Shown piece after piece: positions 11,675 through 23,700 of a DNA stretch of 29,402 nucleotides. Source of the DNA: Lobulomyces angularis. Lineage: Eukaryota; Chytridiomycota; Chytridiomycetes; Lobulomycetales; Lobulomycetaceae. How positions within the stretch are numbered: position 1 is the first letter of the stretch; every line of letters begins with the position of its first letter. The notes below the pieces were generated by a model. The model searched no databases and was not told where the DNA came from. It saw only the letters and a program-made list of their open reading frames with translations. The position numbers and the translations under genes are program-made. The stretch covers positions 1-29,402 of the forward strand of contig JADHYX010000278.1 of the NCBI GenBank assembly GCA_027604685.1, read 5' to 3'.

Positions 11675-12915
11675 TTATTTAACCAAACTGCCAGATTCTA
11701 TATCCTCGTTAGAGTTGTGAATTATTACTTCTTCTTCTTGATATGCAGAAACTTGATCTGAAGCATTGGAAAGTATCCGATCTCGTTCTCCAGACTCAGA
11801 GTAAAACCATTCTCTAGCTCTGAAAAACAAATTAGAAAATAGTATTCTTACATTGTTTGCCAGAATTAATAGTCCTATTTCAATAAAATTTTAATGTTAA
11901 CTTTTAATGAAAAAAAAAATTTTTCTTCTATTAAAATTTCTTTTTCATTTACCAAAAATCAAGGAAATGTAGTGTATAGATGGATTGGTTTGATTTTGTG
12001 ATATTAAAAATAGACACCAAATGATTACTTGAGTTCCTACAGGAAGAACAAAAAATTATTAATAAAACCTTGGTTATTTAAACGAAACCTGCTGCATCTC
12101 CATTCCCTGCAAAATTATTAAACCATATCGCTTGCAGGGCTATTATAATTAAGCTAAAAATTGCTTTTAAAATTTTATTAATCATAAATTTTCCTTTGAA
12201 TACCTAAAGTAAAATGAGTTCGATCATTAAAATTTTCATTATCTGAAATCAGCTTAAAAAAAGTTTCAAAAGTAATAAATACCATCCAGCCACGGTAGAA
12301 GCTTTAAAAAACGTCATTAAAAACGAATTGAAATCCATTATAATTTCAAAAACAGATAATAAGTAAAGTTTAATGATTGTACCTAAACGGTATATGAATA
12401 CAAAATATCTCTTTCTTGGATATAGGAATCCTTGCCATAATACCCTCTTCATCATAAATTGTTGAAGTGAACAAGTATTTAGAAAAAATTAAAGAAACAA
12501 GAACAATTATAAAAGCAGGAAAAAATCCACATTCTCTGATCAAGACCAACCAAACTGATGTTAAACAGGTGGTTAAAATGAATTGAGTTTCTTTGAAGCG
12601 TTAATAAAAACAAGAAATAATATAAAAATTAAAAATGAAAAAAAAAAATAATGAATAATGTTTCAATTTTTTTTTTAAACTTTTATTTTTATAATTCTTA
12701 CTTATCACTGAATTTATCAATAATCTTGATGAAGGTAACCAGTTGAAAACGATAAAAAAAGTAAATAATATTAAGATCAGGATCCAAACGTATCTAATAT
12801 GTTCATTAGCTTCTAATAAAGTTTTAGTCTTGTAACACTTAGGTGGAAACATAAAATAAATTGCAGTTACATAACATAAGTATATGTACGCTAGAGTATT
12901 GAAAAATCTATACAT
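11675..12915 (-). CDS. Multi-pass membrane protein, possibly TspO/tryptophan-rich sensory-like
   Basis: Model: complement(join(11675..11874, 11953..12036, 12089..12163, 12204..12301, 12383..12590, 12702..12915)), 292 aa, phases consistent. About six or seven hydrophobic segments are visible: FNTLAYIYLCYVTAIYFMF near 5-23, WILILILFTFFIVFNWL near 46-62, then ILTTCLTSVWLVLI, AFIIVLVSLIF, AIFSLIIIALQAIWF, VIIWCLFLISQ and YISLIFGLLILANNVRILF. A motif IPFRSFYRGWMVF at about residue 142 recalls the IPFslYxGW signature I associate with TspO-like membrane proteins. That is pattern memory, not an alignment. The last 45 residues are polar and acidic and would lie outside the membrane. The first base of the last exon was set by phase; a tempting GTAAG donor inside it at 11851 is not used. 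Function unknown. Confidence 0.72.
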
Positions 12916-13344
12916 CGTCTCTTACAACCTTTTATTTTGACTATTTTATTTGCCAACAATTTTTTGCAGTAATGTAACCTTTCAAAACTAATTCTAAGAT
13001 GGAATAAATTCTTTTTTGTAAAGGTGATTAAATTGATACTCAGTAGGTTATTTAGTTATTATTAAATTTTTGAAAAATTTTTAAAAAGTTAAACTTTTTA
13101 TTAGATGAACTTTAAATAATAAAAATTTTTTTTTTTTAATATTTTTGAGTTTTTTTGTGTACTTTTTGTTTCATATAGAAGAAACGCGAATTTTATTAAA
13201 AATATATTCATTTAGATACTCATAAATAATAACCAACAAAATTCGACAACGAAGTTTCACAATAATTCAATTCTTAGAATTATTAATTGGATTTTTCAAT
13301 TACTTTCTTAAAAAATTTAACGGAAACTACGTTTTTTAAGAAAG
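12916..13344. promoter_or_regulatory. Divergent intergenic region between membrane-protein and inversin-like genes
   Basis: The two flanking genes are transcribed away from each other, so both promoters must lie here. The sequence is AT-rich with A/T runs. I see no specific binding site that I would name. Confidence 0.4.
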
Positions 13345-15752
13345 ATGATTTTGGAAAATAATAGAAAATTGACATCTGAATGTAAAATAAAAGATTACAG
13401 ATCAGAAAATTTAATTTTTCTTAGACCGAAGCAAGAATTACCAATATTCGGTCAACATTCCAAAAAAAAACTCTCGGTGCAGTTTTATACCCAAAAAACA
13501 ACAAATGAAATTATCACCACCGACTTCTTGTCAACATTACAATTCAGAAATTCATCAATAAATAAAATACAAAGCACTGAAAATTTATATCAACCGGGTT
13601 CAATCAATAATTTAATAAAATTAAGTGAAGAAAACAAAATTGATATCCATCAAAAGAGAATTAGTGGTTTAAATTTACTTCATGCCACGTGCAGGGAAGG
13701 CAATTTAAAAATTTTGCAACGGTAATTAACTTAGATTGTTTTTTTAACGTAAGTGATATTAATATATGGTATAATTTATATAGGGATTTTTCCGAAGCTT
13801 ACCTTGAGGCAAGAGACACATCTGGAAAAACTCCTTTAATACAGGCATGCATTGCAAAGCAAGAAAAAATTATTCAATATCTTCTGAGGCTAAATGTAAG
13901 ACTAAATGCTGTTGACTACCAAGGACGGTCGGCTTTACATTGGTCTGCATACTTAGGATCAGTAAAAATTACGAGATCCTTATTAAAAAAAGGAGCTATT
14001 ATTTCGATTCGAGATAACGAAGGTAGAACTCCACTGCATCTATCTACTGGAAATAGTCATCCGAACTGCTTGAAATTACTCCTAAAATATTGCACAGATA
14101 TGGAATTAAACGAATGTGATTTAGAAGGAATGTCCCCACTTCATTGGGCTGTCAATCATAATAGAAGTTTAAACGTGCAATTGTTAATTCAACAAAAAAA
14201 AATTGATTTAAGAGCCACTGATGTTGAAGGAAAAACGCCACTGCATTTAAGCTATTCCCAAAAAATCTCAGTCGATTCCAATGCTGCTGAAGACAACATG
14301 ATTGGAGAAAAGATGCAGTTTTTGAAAAAAAAATGCTATAACTGCTCTGAGTTGCTGTTAAAAGCTGATCCAGGGTTTGAATTATTAATAAATAATATTT
14401 TTTTATCTCAAAAAAAATGCAATATTTCAGAATGATAAATATTTCGGATTTAGATGGAAGAACCACCCTCCATCAAGCAACAGGAGAAAATAATATTCAA
14501 CTAGTTGAACTCTTAACTTCTATCGAAGGAGTCAATATTAATGCTCAAGATAGCATGAAAAGAACTCCACTGCACAGGGCAGCGGTCGCAGGTTATTCTA
14601 CAATGTTGGAACTACTATTATCCAGAAATGCAGATGATTCTCTAATGGATGTAGGTGGAGCTACGCCTTTGCACTATGCTACTTCTAAAAATCACTCTAT
14701 GTGTGTTACAATCTTAATGAGCTCTGAAAGTACGCCAACATACGTTGCTGATCATGAAGGCAATTAATAAAATAGAATGATACAAAGAAAACTAATATCT
14801 TATAAAAGGGAGGTATCCGCTGGTATGGGCAGTGGCAAAAGGTCATGTTCAAACTTGTAGAACGCTACTAGATTTTAATGTAAATGTGAGTGCGAAAGAT
14901 AAGAATGGAGCAACTGGTATAAAAACATAAATATCTGCTTGAGATTGCTAAAAGAAAAAAAAATTTTCTAGCGTTACATGCTGCAGCTTATGCTGGTCAA
15001 ACAAAGTGTGCGACGTTGTTAATTGAAAGAAAAGCGGATGTCAACGAATTAGATAATGATGATCGTACTCCACTATTTCGAGCTTGCGAAAGAGGCTTTG
15101 TAGAAATGACAAGTGCGTTGATTCAAGCTGGTGCAAACTTAAAATTAATTGATAAAGATGGAAGATCTCCATTGCATTGGGCCGCAACCTTTGGTAATCT
15201 GTCTGTATTATCAATGTTACTGGCAAATGGGGCAGAAAATGATAATGGCGACGCGCTAGGAAAAACACCTTTGAATTGTGCTGCTCTTAACGGCCATACA
15301 AAAGTTGTTAAATTTTTGCTTGAAAACGGATCTAACTGTAACAAATCAGGTTTCTAATGTTTGAATTTTATAAATAATCCTTTCTTCTCGAATAAGATGC
15401 AGAGGGAAGATCTGCGATACATTGGGCAGCAATTATGGGTCATATCAAAACTTTAGAACTACTAACGCAGAGAAAAGAAACTTGCATAAACAAACTGGAT
15501 TTGAAAAGATGTACAGCTTTGGATTATGCATTATTAAATGAACAAAAGAGTTTGATTCAAATTTTAGTAAGTTCCGGTGGGCTGATTGGAAATGAGGCAG
15601 AAATAGTTTATAGCTCAGTAATTAAACGGTGCTTTAAAAGATATAAGAAAAATTTTAAATTAAAGGGAGAAAAGATTAACCTAAAAAAAAAAAAAAAAAA
15701 ACTATCAAAAAATGTGGTTGGAGTAGGAAAGAAGAAAAAAAAAGTCAAATGA
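13345..15752 (+). CDS. Inversin-like ankyrin-repeat protein with a C-terminal IQ-like motif
   Basis: Model: join(13345..13721, 13784..14374, 14431..14759, 14809..14916, 14972..15349, 15397..15752), 712 aa, phases consistent. After about 110 non-repeat residues there are roughly 13 ankyrin repeats (GRSALHWSAYLGSVKITRSL, GRTPLHLSTGNSHPNCLKLL, RTPLFRACERGFVEMTSALI, GRSPLHWAATFGNLSVLSML). The final repeat ALDYALLNEQKSLIQILV and then VIKRCFKRYKKNF at about 661-681 match the order in animal inversin (PLDYALLGERHEVIQ, then an IQ motif). Inversin/NPHP2 occupies a proximal ciliary compartment and binds calmodulin through its IQ motifs. The IQ here is degenerate. The tail is lysine-rich and includes an 18-A run. 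Intron 3 (14760-14808) begins with GC, the only GC-AG intron in the window. Long ankyrin proteins can look alike, so orthology is likely rather than proven. Confidence 0.82.
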
Positions 15753-16099
15753 TTTTGATAAAATAGCTGTATTTTTTTTAATTAATTTTTTAGATTTTTA
15801 ATTATTATTTATGCTTATTGAGAATTGTTGTCACACTAATATTTATATCAATTCTACTATCTGAAATTTACAATAAAAAAACCACCCCGAACCAAATACA
15901 TGCCAACAATATTTTTATAGGCACCCTTTAAAAAAATTACTAATTTCAAATCATTTTTATTTAGGCTTCTAAACTTAACTTTATTCTACACTTTTTTTAA
16001 ATTGAAAAATTCTGAGGTGGAATTGGAAAAATAGAAATTTAAGTATATTACAGTAGCTAGGATAACAGAGTAACAATAAAATTGATTCTGTAAAGTTTC
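15753..16099. other. Convergent intergenic region, no gene seen
   Basis: This AT-rich stretch lies between the stops of the inversin-like gene (+) and the zinc-finger gene (-), so it should contain both 3' UTRs and polyadenylation signals. No coding frame or RNA gene was recognised. Confidence 0.5.
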
Positions 16100-17344
16100 T
16101 TAGCAGGTCAAATTTTCATGAGATTTAAGTAATGGCTTTGTTCGTTCCACAGCATGAGCAGAAGTATTTCGATAAGGACAGATTCTGGCATGTCTTCTCA
16201 AGTTGGACAGAACGGTAAATCTCCAAGCGCAACCAACTGACTCACAAGCAAAGGGCCTACATTTTATAGTTGAATAAATGTATAAAGAGAAAATTTACCT
16301 TTCTCTTGTATGACTATTCATATGAGTTTTCAGAGTTGAAGGTCTAGTAAATCTGTTCTGACAAACTTCACAAACATATTTTCTCTTTGCATCCTTGTCT
16401 AAACTTTGAGTTTTAACTCTTCTACTCACACTGAATGAGTCTAGTTCATTTACGTGCCGTTGAGCTAGTAAACTTTTTTGACGTTGTTCTTGATATTGTA
16501 AATGGTATTGTGCTTTGTAATAAAGTTGCTTGTAATACTGCGCCTCTATCTGACTCTGTTGATGCATTATGACTTCATCTGACGCGTTTGTTTGTTTTGA
16601 TTCATCGCCCTGCGATGAAATATCTATAGTTTGATGTGAATGTTGTTGGTAATTAAATTGAATTTTTTGAACAGATTCCAAATCACCTGTATTGTTTATT
16701 ACAGGTTCAGTAGAACACATTCCCCCAGCATTTGATTTTTCCTCAGCAAAGTCATCTCTAACTTCCTCTTTTGTTGGCTCGATAATTATATTTTCTAAGT
16801 TTTCTCTTCCATATTCACCATTACAGCTATTTTCGTTATTGCTTTCCATGTCACTTTGAAATTCACTTGATAACCTTGTAAACTCATCCGCTTCTTGATA
16901 ATTTAGCTTAGAGTAGTTTTCATAATCTCCAGATTCATTGAAATACTGATTTGGAATATAAGTTAAAGTTGGTGAATTATAAGAAATCGGTGGATCTTTA
17001 TAGCGTATGTCCATAGTTGCTTCGTAATCATCAAATAACATTCCTAGCGATTCTCCTTGGCTTAAACCGGTAGCTGAAAAGTTATCATTCCAATTATAAC
17101 TGTCATATGCCAAGCCATTCGTTGCTAGTGGAGAATAACTGCGATATTCAAATGCTCCCACCTCGTCCGCTGCTAGAGCAATATCAGATTGCCCAACATT
17201 CATTGCTAAATAGGAGTGTATAAAATTAGATTTTTCTTCAAGTAAAGTGTCCTCTTCACCAAATACCACTTTAGATTTATAATTTTTTGAACTAAATTGC
17301 TCTTGGTACATTTTATTGTCAAGTTTCGTATTTATGCGGTTCAT
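16100..17344 (-). CDS. C2H2 zinc-finger protein, probable transcription factor
   Basis: Model: complement(join(16100..16256, 16299..17344)), 400 aa. Two C2H2 fingers end the protein: YVCEVCQNRFTRPSTLKTHM (about 327-346) and, after a linker HTRERPFAC, C-x4-C-x12-H with WRFTVLSNLRRHARIC (about 353-375). The intron interrupts the inter-finger linker. The second finger, with VLSNLRRH and a final Cys in place of His, is typical of many fungal two-finger regulators. The first 325 residues are Ser/Asn/Glu-rich, acidic and apparently unstructured, with a Gln/Tyr-rich stretch at about 250-295 (HQQSQIEAQYYKQLYYKAQY) that could act in activation. A nuclear DNA-binding regulator is inferred; target genes are unknown. 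No close family name can be given. Confidence 0.85.
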
Positions 17345-17738
17345 CTATATGTTAAATATTCTAATAATATATTAATTTCAAATTAAATACTATATCTAAT
17401 TTAGATTTTGACTTATATATATTAAATTTCTTTTTTTTTTTTTTTTTTTGAATTTTTTAACAAAGCCAATCACGAAAGATTAATCACGAAAAATTTTTAA
17501 AAATCATATCAAAATGTTTTAACTTATAAATGGGCAATATATTATAAAGTGTGTACTTTTTAATGTTTTCTATGTATTCTTTTCTTTTTTATACAGAAAA
17601 CATAACTAATGTATTACTGTGAATTCGAATATAACCTGCAATTTCTAATAAAAAATTTAAAACTCTAGTGAAAAATCTACATTAACATAAAAAAAAAACT
17701 AAATTCTATATAAAATTCCAAAATTGTTCTTAAAGTAA
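17345..17738. promoter_or_regulatory. Upstream region of the zinc-finger gene with long poly(T) tract
   Basis: The gap separates the zinc-finger gene start from the end of the Rim15-like kinase gene, both minus strand. A run of about 19 T lies near 17430-17450, i.e. poly(A) on the gene strand, about 90 bases upstream of the ATG. Such poly(dA:dT) tracts commonly exclude nucleosomes in fungal promoters. Nothing coding was seen. Confidence 0.4.
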
Positions 17739-20700
17739 CTACTTAGAATCATTGGTATTAGGTGTGCCCAGAGTCGTTTCAAGTTTAATTTTATAATTTG
17801 CATCACCAAGGACATGCACATTTGTATAGCTAAACTCTTGAAAGGGAGTGTCAATGCTTAATGCAGACATTCCCCTCCGTAACCTGGCACCATGTTGGTA
17901 AACTGTTTCTTTAATATCTCCTTTACTGACTGATCCAGCTAGATTGATATTTTCATTGGATTTTTCTTTTATGAGGTGTCCTGGGTTTTTTAAAATATCG
18001 TTTAAAGGATTATTTGGCTTTACTAGGAAAAAAGTACTGTCCTTATTCTCACTGGCTACATTTTGAGAAGATGTTTTGTCTTTAAATTCAACTTTACCCC
18101 TTCCTTCTGTGATTGGCTCTTCAGTTCTTAAAATACTTCTTTTAAAGCTTGGATCATCTAAAGAAAATTCGGATTCAGAATTTTTATCAAATTCCGCAAC
18201 AGATGATAAGTGCCCATTTAAAGAAGAGTACCGCTGTATGTCCGCTCTTTCATTTCTGGCTAAAGGAAAATGAAAGGTTACGTTTAGCAGAAGGTATTTT
18301 TTATTACTATCAAAATAACTGGTATCCAAATTGTCAGCTGGAGCTGGAATAAAGGGAGCCGCTTGGTCTCTCAAGTTATTCCAGTCTAACCCAACAAAAA
18401 ATAAATCTTTTTTCACCCCTTCTGCTCTCAACCTCAATTTTGGTTCATGATTGAGCAATTTGGTAATTAATTCTCTTGCAAAAACAGACATTCCCTCGGA
18501 TGGCCACTCAATATCTACAAATGCCATAACTTAAAAATTTGTTACTATTTTTACAAGTTTTACCATGACTTAAGATATTTGAAAAAATTTTCTCTGGAGA
18601 TTCATCCATAAAAGGAGGGTACCCAATCAACCATTCAAAAATACAAATCCCTAGCGCCCACCAGTCAACAGCAGGGCCATGATCCAAACCCAAGAGTAGC
18701 TCAGGAGCCAAATAGTCCGGAGTTCCTAAAATTGCTTTGTTACTTCCATTCATCTTTCTAGATTGCTTTCGTTTTATTGTCACTGAATCAGGAGAAATTG
18801 AATACTCATTACTTTCAATCAGTTGATGTCTTACAGTATCATTTCTGCCGCTGGTTGAAAATAGACTATCTTTCAGGGGTGATGAATAAGAAGAAGGCAC
18901 CGAAGTTTTTCGATTGGTTATTGAGGTATTTCTTCTTCCAATGGAATATTTTTTTGAGATTTGGTCCAAGTGCTTTTAAAAAAATTAAAAAATTTATTTT
19001 TAATTTTTTATAAAGTAGTTTACAGTAAGCATTTCCTCAGGAGATTCGTTCAAACTTGATTCCTGTTCAGGTACAATAATTCGTGACAATCCAAAATCCT
19101 GTAAAAAGAGTATTTAATTAACGACATTATTGCAGTCTATTACCGTTAATTTAATATGACCATCTTTTGTTAACAGCATGTCTAAATTTTGTGAAATTAC
19201 AAAAAGGAAATTTAAAAATATATTTTACTATCAGGTTTTAAATCTCTATGAACAATTCCATTACCATGAAGGTAATCTAACGCTAAAGCGACTTCAGCGG
19301 CGTATGTTCGGCACATATCTTCCTCAAAAACACCAAGTGCCCCAAGCACACTGCTCAAATCGCCTTCAAAAATTCAATAAATAAGGTTGTAGATTACAAT
19401 GGTTACCTCCTATCAAATACTCCATTACCAAATAAAGATTTTCCAAATTGTGGAATGCGTAAAATAGTTTCACAACAAATGGATTATTTGAAAAACTTAG
19501 AACTTTTCTTTCAGCTAATACATGCGAAACCATATTCTTCCTTATCATATCATCTTTTCTTAGTATTTTTATGGCATACAAATCCTTTGTTGTGCACTTT
19601 CTTGCTAAATATACTTTCCTAGAGTATTCTTAAAGTTAAAATACTAAAAGGTTTAATCCCAGTCTTACCCAAAAGCTCCTCTACTAATCGGCTTAACTAG
19701 TTCAAAATCAGTTATAGATACGGGCAAAGCTTGCTTCTTTTTATTCATATTTCCGCTCTGTTTAAAAAATAAAAATTAAAAATTTCTATTAATGATAAAT
19801 TTTGTTAATATATACTTCTGAGGAATTGAACGACTGAACACTAGGAGTTCTTCTATGGTTCGTAGCTCTCAAAAAAGCACTAAAAAGACTTATCGGCTTT
19901 GTTTTTGATGGTAAAGAATTGGTAACGCTGTTACTAGACGATATTAATCTTTCTCTGAATTTCAAACCACTGTTAGTTCCAACTGAACTAATTGAGGCTG
20001 AAACAGATTGAACTTCTTCTTTATCTATCAAATAAATTGTAAGTTGAAAAATTTATATAAATTTCAATTTAATGCTTCCACCTGAAAGAACTGAGTTGGA
20101 ACTCGTCGCTCGCTTAACTCTAAAAGATTTTTTATTATTATCTTGATGAGAAGTGTTATAAAAGCTGCTGGAACTTTGATTTTGAGACTGCTGTGAATTA
20201 CCCAATTTATCTATATAATTCAAACCAACTTCTAATTGCGAACTTGGTAAATGAGGTTTTGAATTGCTATTGTTTATATCTAGGTTATGGGTATTCTGAT
20301 TTAGACTAAATTCATTTTCTAATTTTTTAACTTTTTCGTTATAAATGGTATAAGTTGTACATTTTTGTTCCGCCTAACAAAAGCAAAAGCAAAAGATGAG
20401 CAATGCTAATTTTATATATTAATTTAATTTACGGCAGATAGTAGTTTTTTTATAATGGATAAAATCTGTTTTTCAAAGCTAAACTTCGAAGATAACTCTT
20501 CAGACAATTTTTTCATTTTTTCCAATCTTTTAAAAGCCTTCAGTAAATCTCTCTCGAAATTTTTTTTATCCAAATCATCATTTAAAAGCTCGATCCTAAA
20601 AAAAAATTAATTTTTTTACATTGGAATAGCATATGATTACTTCAGTGATTCTTTTAAAAACGAATCTAATATTTTTTTTAGTGTAGATGAACCAGAGCGG

Positions 20701-23700
20701 CTAAAACTTCCGGTGTCAGAAGAGTTTCTTTCACTTACATCTGAGCTTGTACTGGATGTACAACCCGTAGTGATACTCGTTCCAACTTTTAAGTCAGAAA
20801 TATCCTCTCTAATCCTTACTAAACCGGTAATATATTTTTTCAAAACTAAATCAATATTGTAGATTTTTATTGTCATCTCCTTTTTTACTGAGCAAAGCTT
20901 GCTATGTTCTTCAATAACATCTGCCCAAATTTTTTCTTCGCAAATTCTGCATAACATAGATTGTGGCAATATATTTGTTTGTTGTTGCAGAATAAAAGTA
21001 TCAACATTTTGTAGTTTGGTGGTAGTGGCTATTTGCTCAAGTGAAGTCGTGGCATTTAATTCCAATATATTCTCATTTTGAAAATTAACAGGATTACGGC
21101 TTGAAAGTACACTACTTAATCGTTTATCAACTAAAAAAATCAGTCATTAACTATTTACACAACATTTTACCTTCTTCATTTGTGTCTATGTAATTTTTAT
21201 TTAAATTACAATCTACACTAGCAGTAGTGTTGTTACAAGAGATACCGTCATGCTTTTTATTATTTTGAAATGCTTGCTTAATTACTTTGAAAATGGAAGA
21301 TTTTTCCCCCTAATGATTCAAAATAAAATATAATAAAAAGTTTAAATTCTCACCTTTTTGGTTCTGGAAGAGGATTCGTATGCCATATTTGGAACGCTCA
21401 AACTGACTCCTTTTTCACATTTACTCAGTTTGCTCTCTTCTACAGCACTATTACGCCCAGATGACCAACCCCACTTTTCAATACTCTTTTGAAATACACT
21501 CGTAGTACTATTTCTAACATTAACTATGCTATTCCTTTTAAATTCTCTATTTAAAGAGGTAGCGGTGGTGGAGTGCGTTTGCCTCGAGATAACAGGGTTT
21601 GACAATGAAAATCTGTTACTGGTTAGTTTACCACTTACAGGAGCCTCATTAAAATTTTGGTGTTTATTTGAGATTTCAGAAAAATTGTATGTATTTTCTT
21701 TGATATTTAAGATTTTATTACTTTCATTTGTTGCATTCGATAAAATCGATGTATCCGAAACAGCTATTGAGTCAGAAACAGGCTGCGATATTGCCTTTAA
21801 AAGAATAGCGTTACTGAATTTGGCATCGGTTTCAGAAATTTTTGCAACTCTTTTCAACTCAGGTTCACTGCTGCTTACTTTCACATCAATAACATGGGAA
21901 CGATCACAAACATTCCTCGATACACCACCTTTGCTTTCACTTTTCTTAAACTGAAATTCCGACATTCTGGAAGTTCTATTCGGCGACAAGTTTGGTAGAG
22001 AGGTACACTTCAGTTCTCCTTCATTATCAGTTAGAGGTTTTTCATTGCTTATTTTACAAATGCCATCCTCTTTTGAAGTTGGTTGTAGTTTACATTTTGA
22101 TGCCTCCTTAGCAAAATATTGGTAACTCGAGTTCCCTTCTGCAATTATTAATTTTTCGTTATATTTGTTAGTAAAACATAAATAACGTTACCTCCTATTT
22201 CATTTGCGATTTTGCAAACTGGGGAAGTAATTATTGCACTTAAATTTAAGTTACTTCGTTTTACTGACTCTAGTTCTTCGATCGCTACATTTCTATAGTA
22301 TTCATTCTTTTTTTAATATTAATATATTATTAACATTTTAACAATATCGTACCAACGACTCGGCCAATCTAGAAACCGGAGCTACTAAAAAAGTAATTTT
22401 CGCCAACAGGTCTTCTGCGTCTCCATTGTTCACAACCAACCGTCGTTGCTGTTCCATCAGTTCTTGTAAAGTTTTCATGAAATCAACTGCAACTGAACTA
22501 TTAATCATAGCTTTAACTGGAGTTTCTAAAATTTCTCTAGCAAGACATTCAATTCGTGTTATCAAAACATCATGATTAGAAGCTATTAATTTAAAAAATT
22601 CCGGAATTTCAGAAATTTTAATTTAATTTAATTTACCAAATATAAAAGGTGGCCATGAACTTGAGTGCAACAAATATTTTGGAGCTGAAAAATCAATACT
22701 ACCTCTATTGAATTCGGTTAATTTAAAGGCATCATTTGAATTTACTGAAGCGTTTTCTGTAGCGTTCTCACTTTTAATTGTAGCTTTTTTAACATCGCCG
22801 TAATTATTTTTCGATAAATAATTACGTTGCTTTGCACTTAAGCTACTGTTGCGATTTAGTCGATCATGATTGCTACTTCTACTCAACACATTTTCTACAA
22901 CAATCTCAGAAGTATTTTTTTTAACCGTTGTCTTATCTTCACTCTTAAAACCACCCACTTCTTGGTTTAATTTAATGTTCGATATTGTATTGGAACTGGT
23001 ATAAAGAGTATTTTCCAACCTTTCAATTTTTTCAATATTGCTTTTTACATTAAGTATGTATTTCAATCCAATATCCGCTCGTTCCTTCATTTGCGTTAAT
23101 TGTTGAATTAGGGTATTTTTTATATCAAAAAAAGCGGCGCTCTTTTCATCAACTACATTTAAATTTGTTGGATGCCCAAAAACTTTTGACAGATCATTTT
23201 CACTAACTTCATTTCCAAAAATATCTTCTTCTTTTAAAGTTGATGAAATAGTCAAGCTCTTTGAAATTTTTCCATCTTGCATATTGGAGTTAACTTGCAA
23301 TAAGGAGATATTCTGGTTTATTGATTGAGATGAAGGCATAATATTAAAGGAATTAGGAGTTGTAGGAGTCATAATGAGCCTTTTTAAAGGAGAACTAGGG
23401 GAGTTCGGTCCATTTCCAATTAGTGAATTGGTGGGTATGATTGATAATTTTGAAATTGAGTTTACAGGGCTTCGAGTTGCACTATAGTTAACACTCTGTT
23501 GTTTATTTAGGTGCTGCTGTTCTAGTATAGAAATTTGTGATACAAATAAAGAACTTTTTTTTGAAAAAGATTCCCCCCTTAATTGCTTTTCGGTCATCTC
23601 TACATTAGCAGAAATCAATTTTACACATTCATTTTCTCTTAATTTGAGGTGATCCAAATTGAAGTCAGTATTCTTATTAGAGCTAATTAGCATATTGTGC

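Noticed and set aside
11820..11851. Possible extra intron (GTAAG...CAG) in the last exon of the membrane-protein gene
   Set aside because: Removing it leads to an immediate stop or a changed frame. Reading through keeps one frame to the TAA at 11675-11677 and adds a plausible membrane segment.
17430..17450. Poly(T) run as a retroposon tail
   Set aside because: No target-site duplication or element body adjoins it. Similar homopolymers are common in the non-coding DNA here.
21526..21954. Plus-strand 142-codon open frame
   Set aside because: It is antisense to exon 5 of the Rim15-like gene, hydrophobic by base composition and without any recognisable domain.
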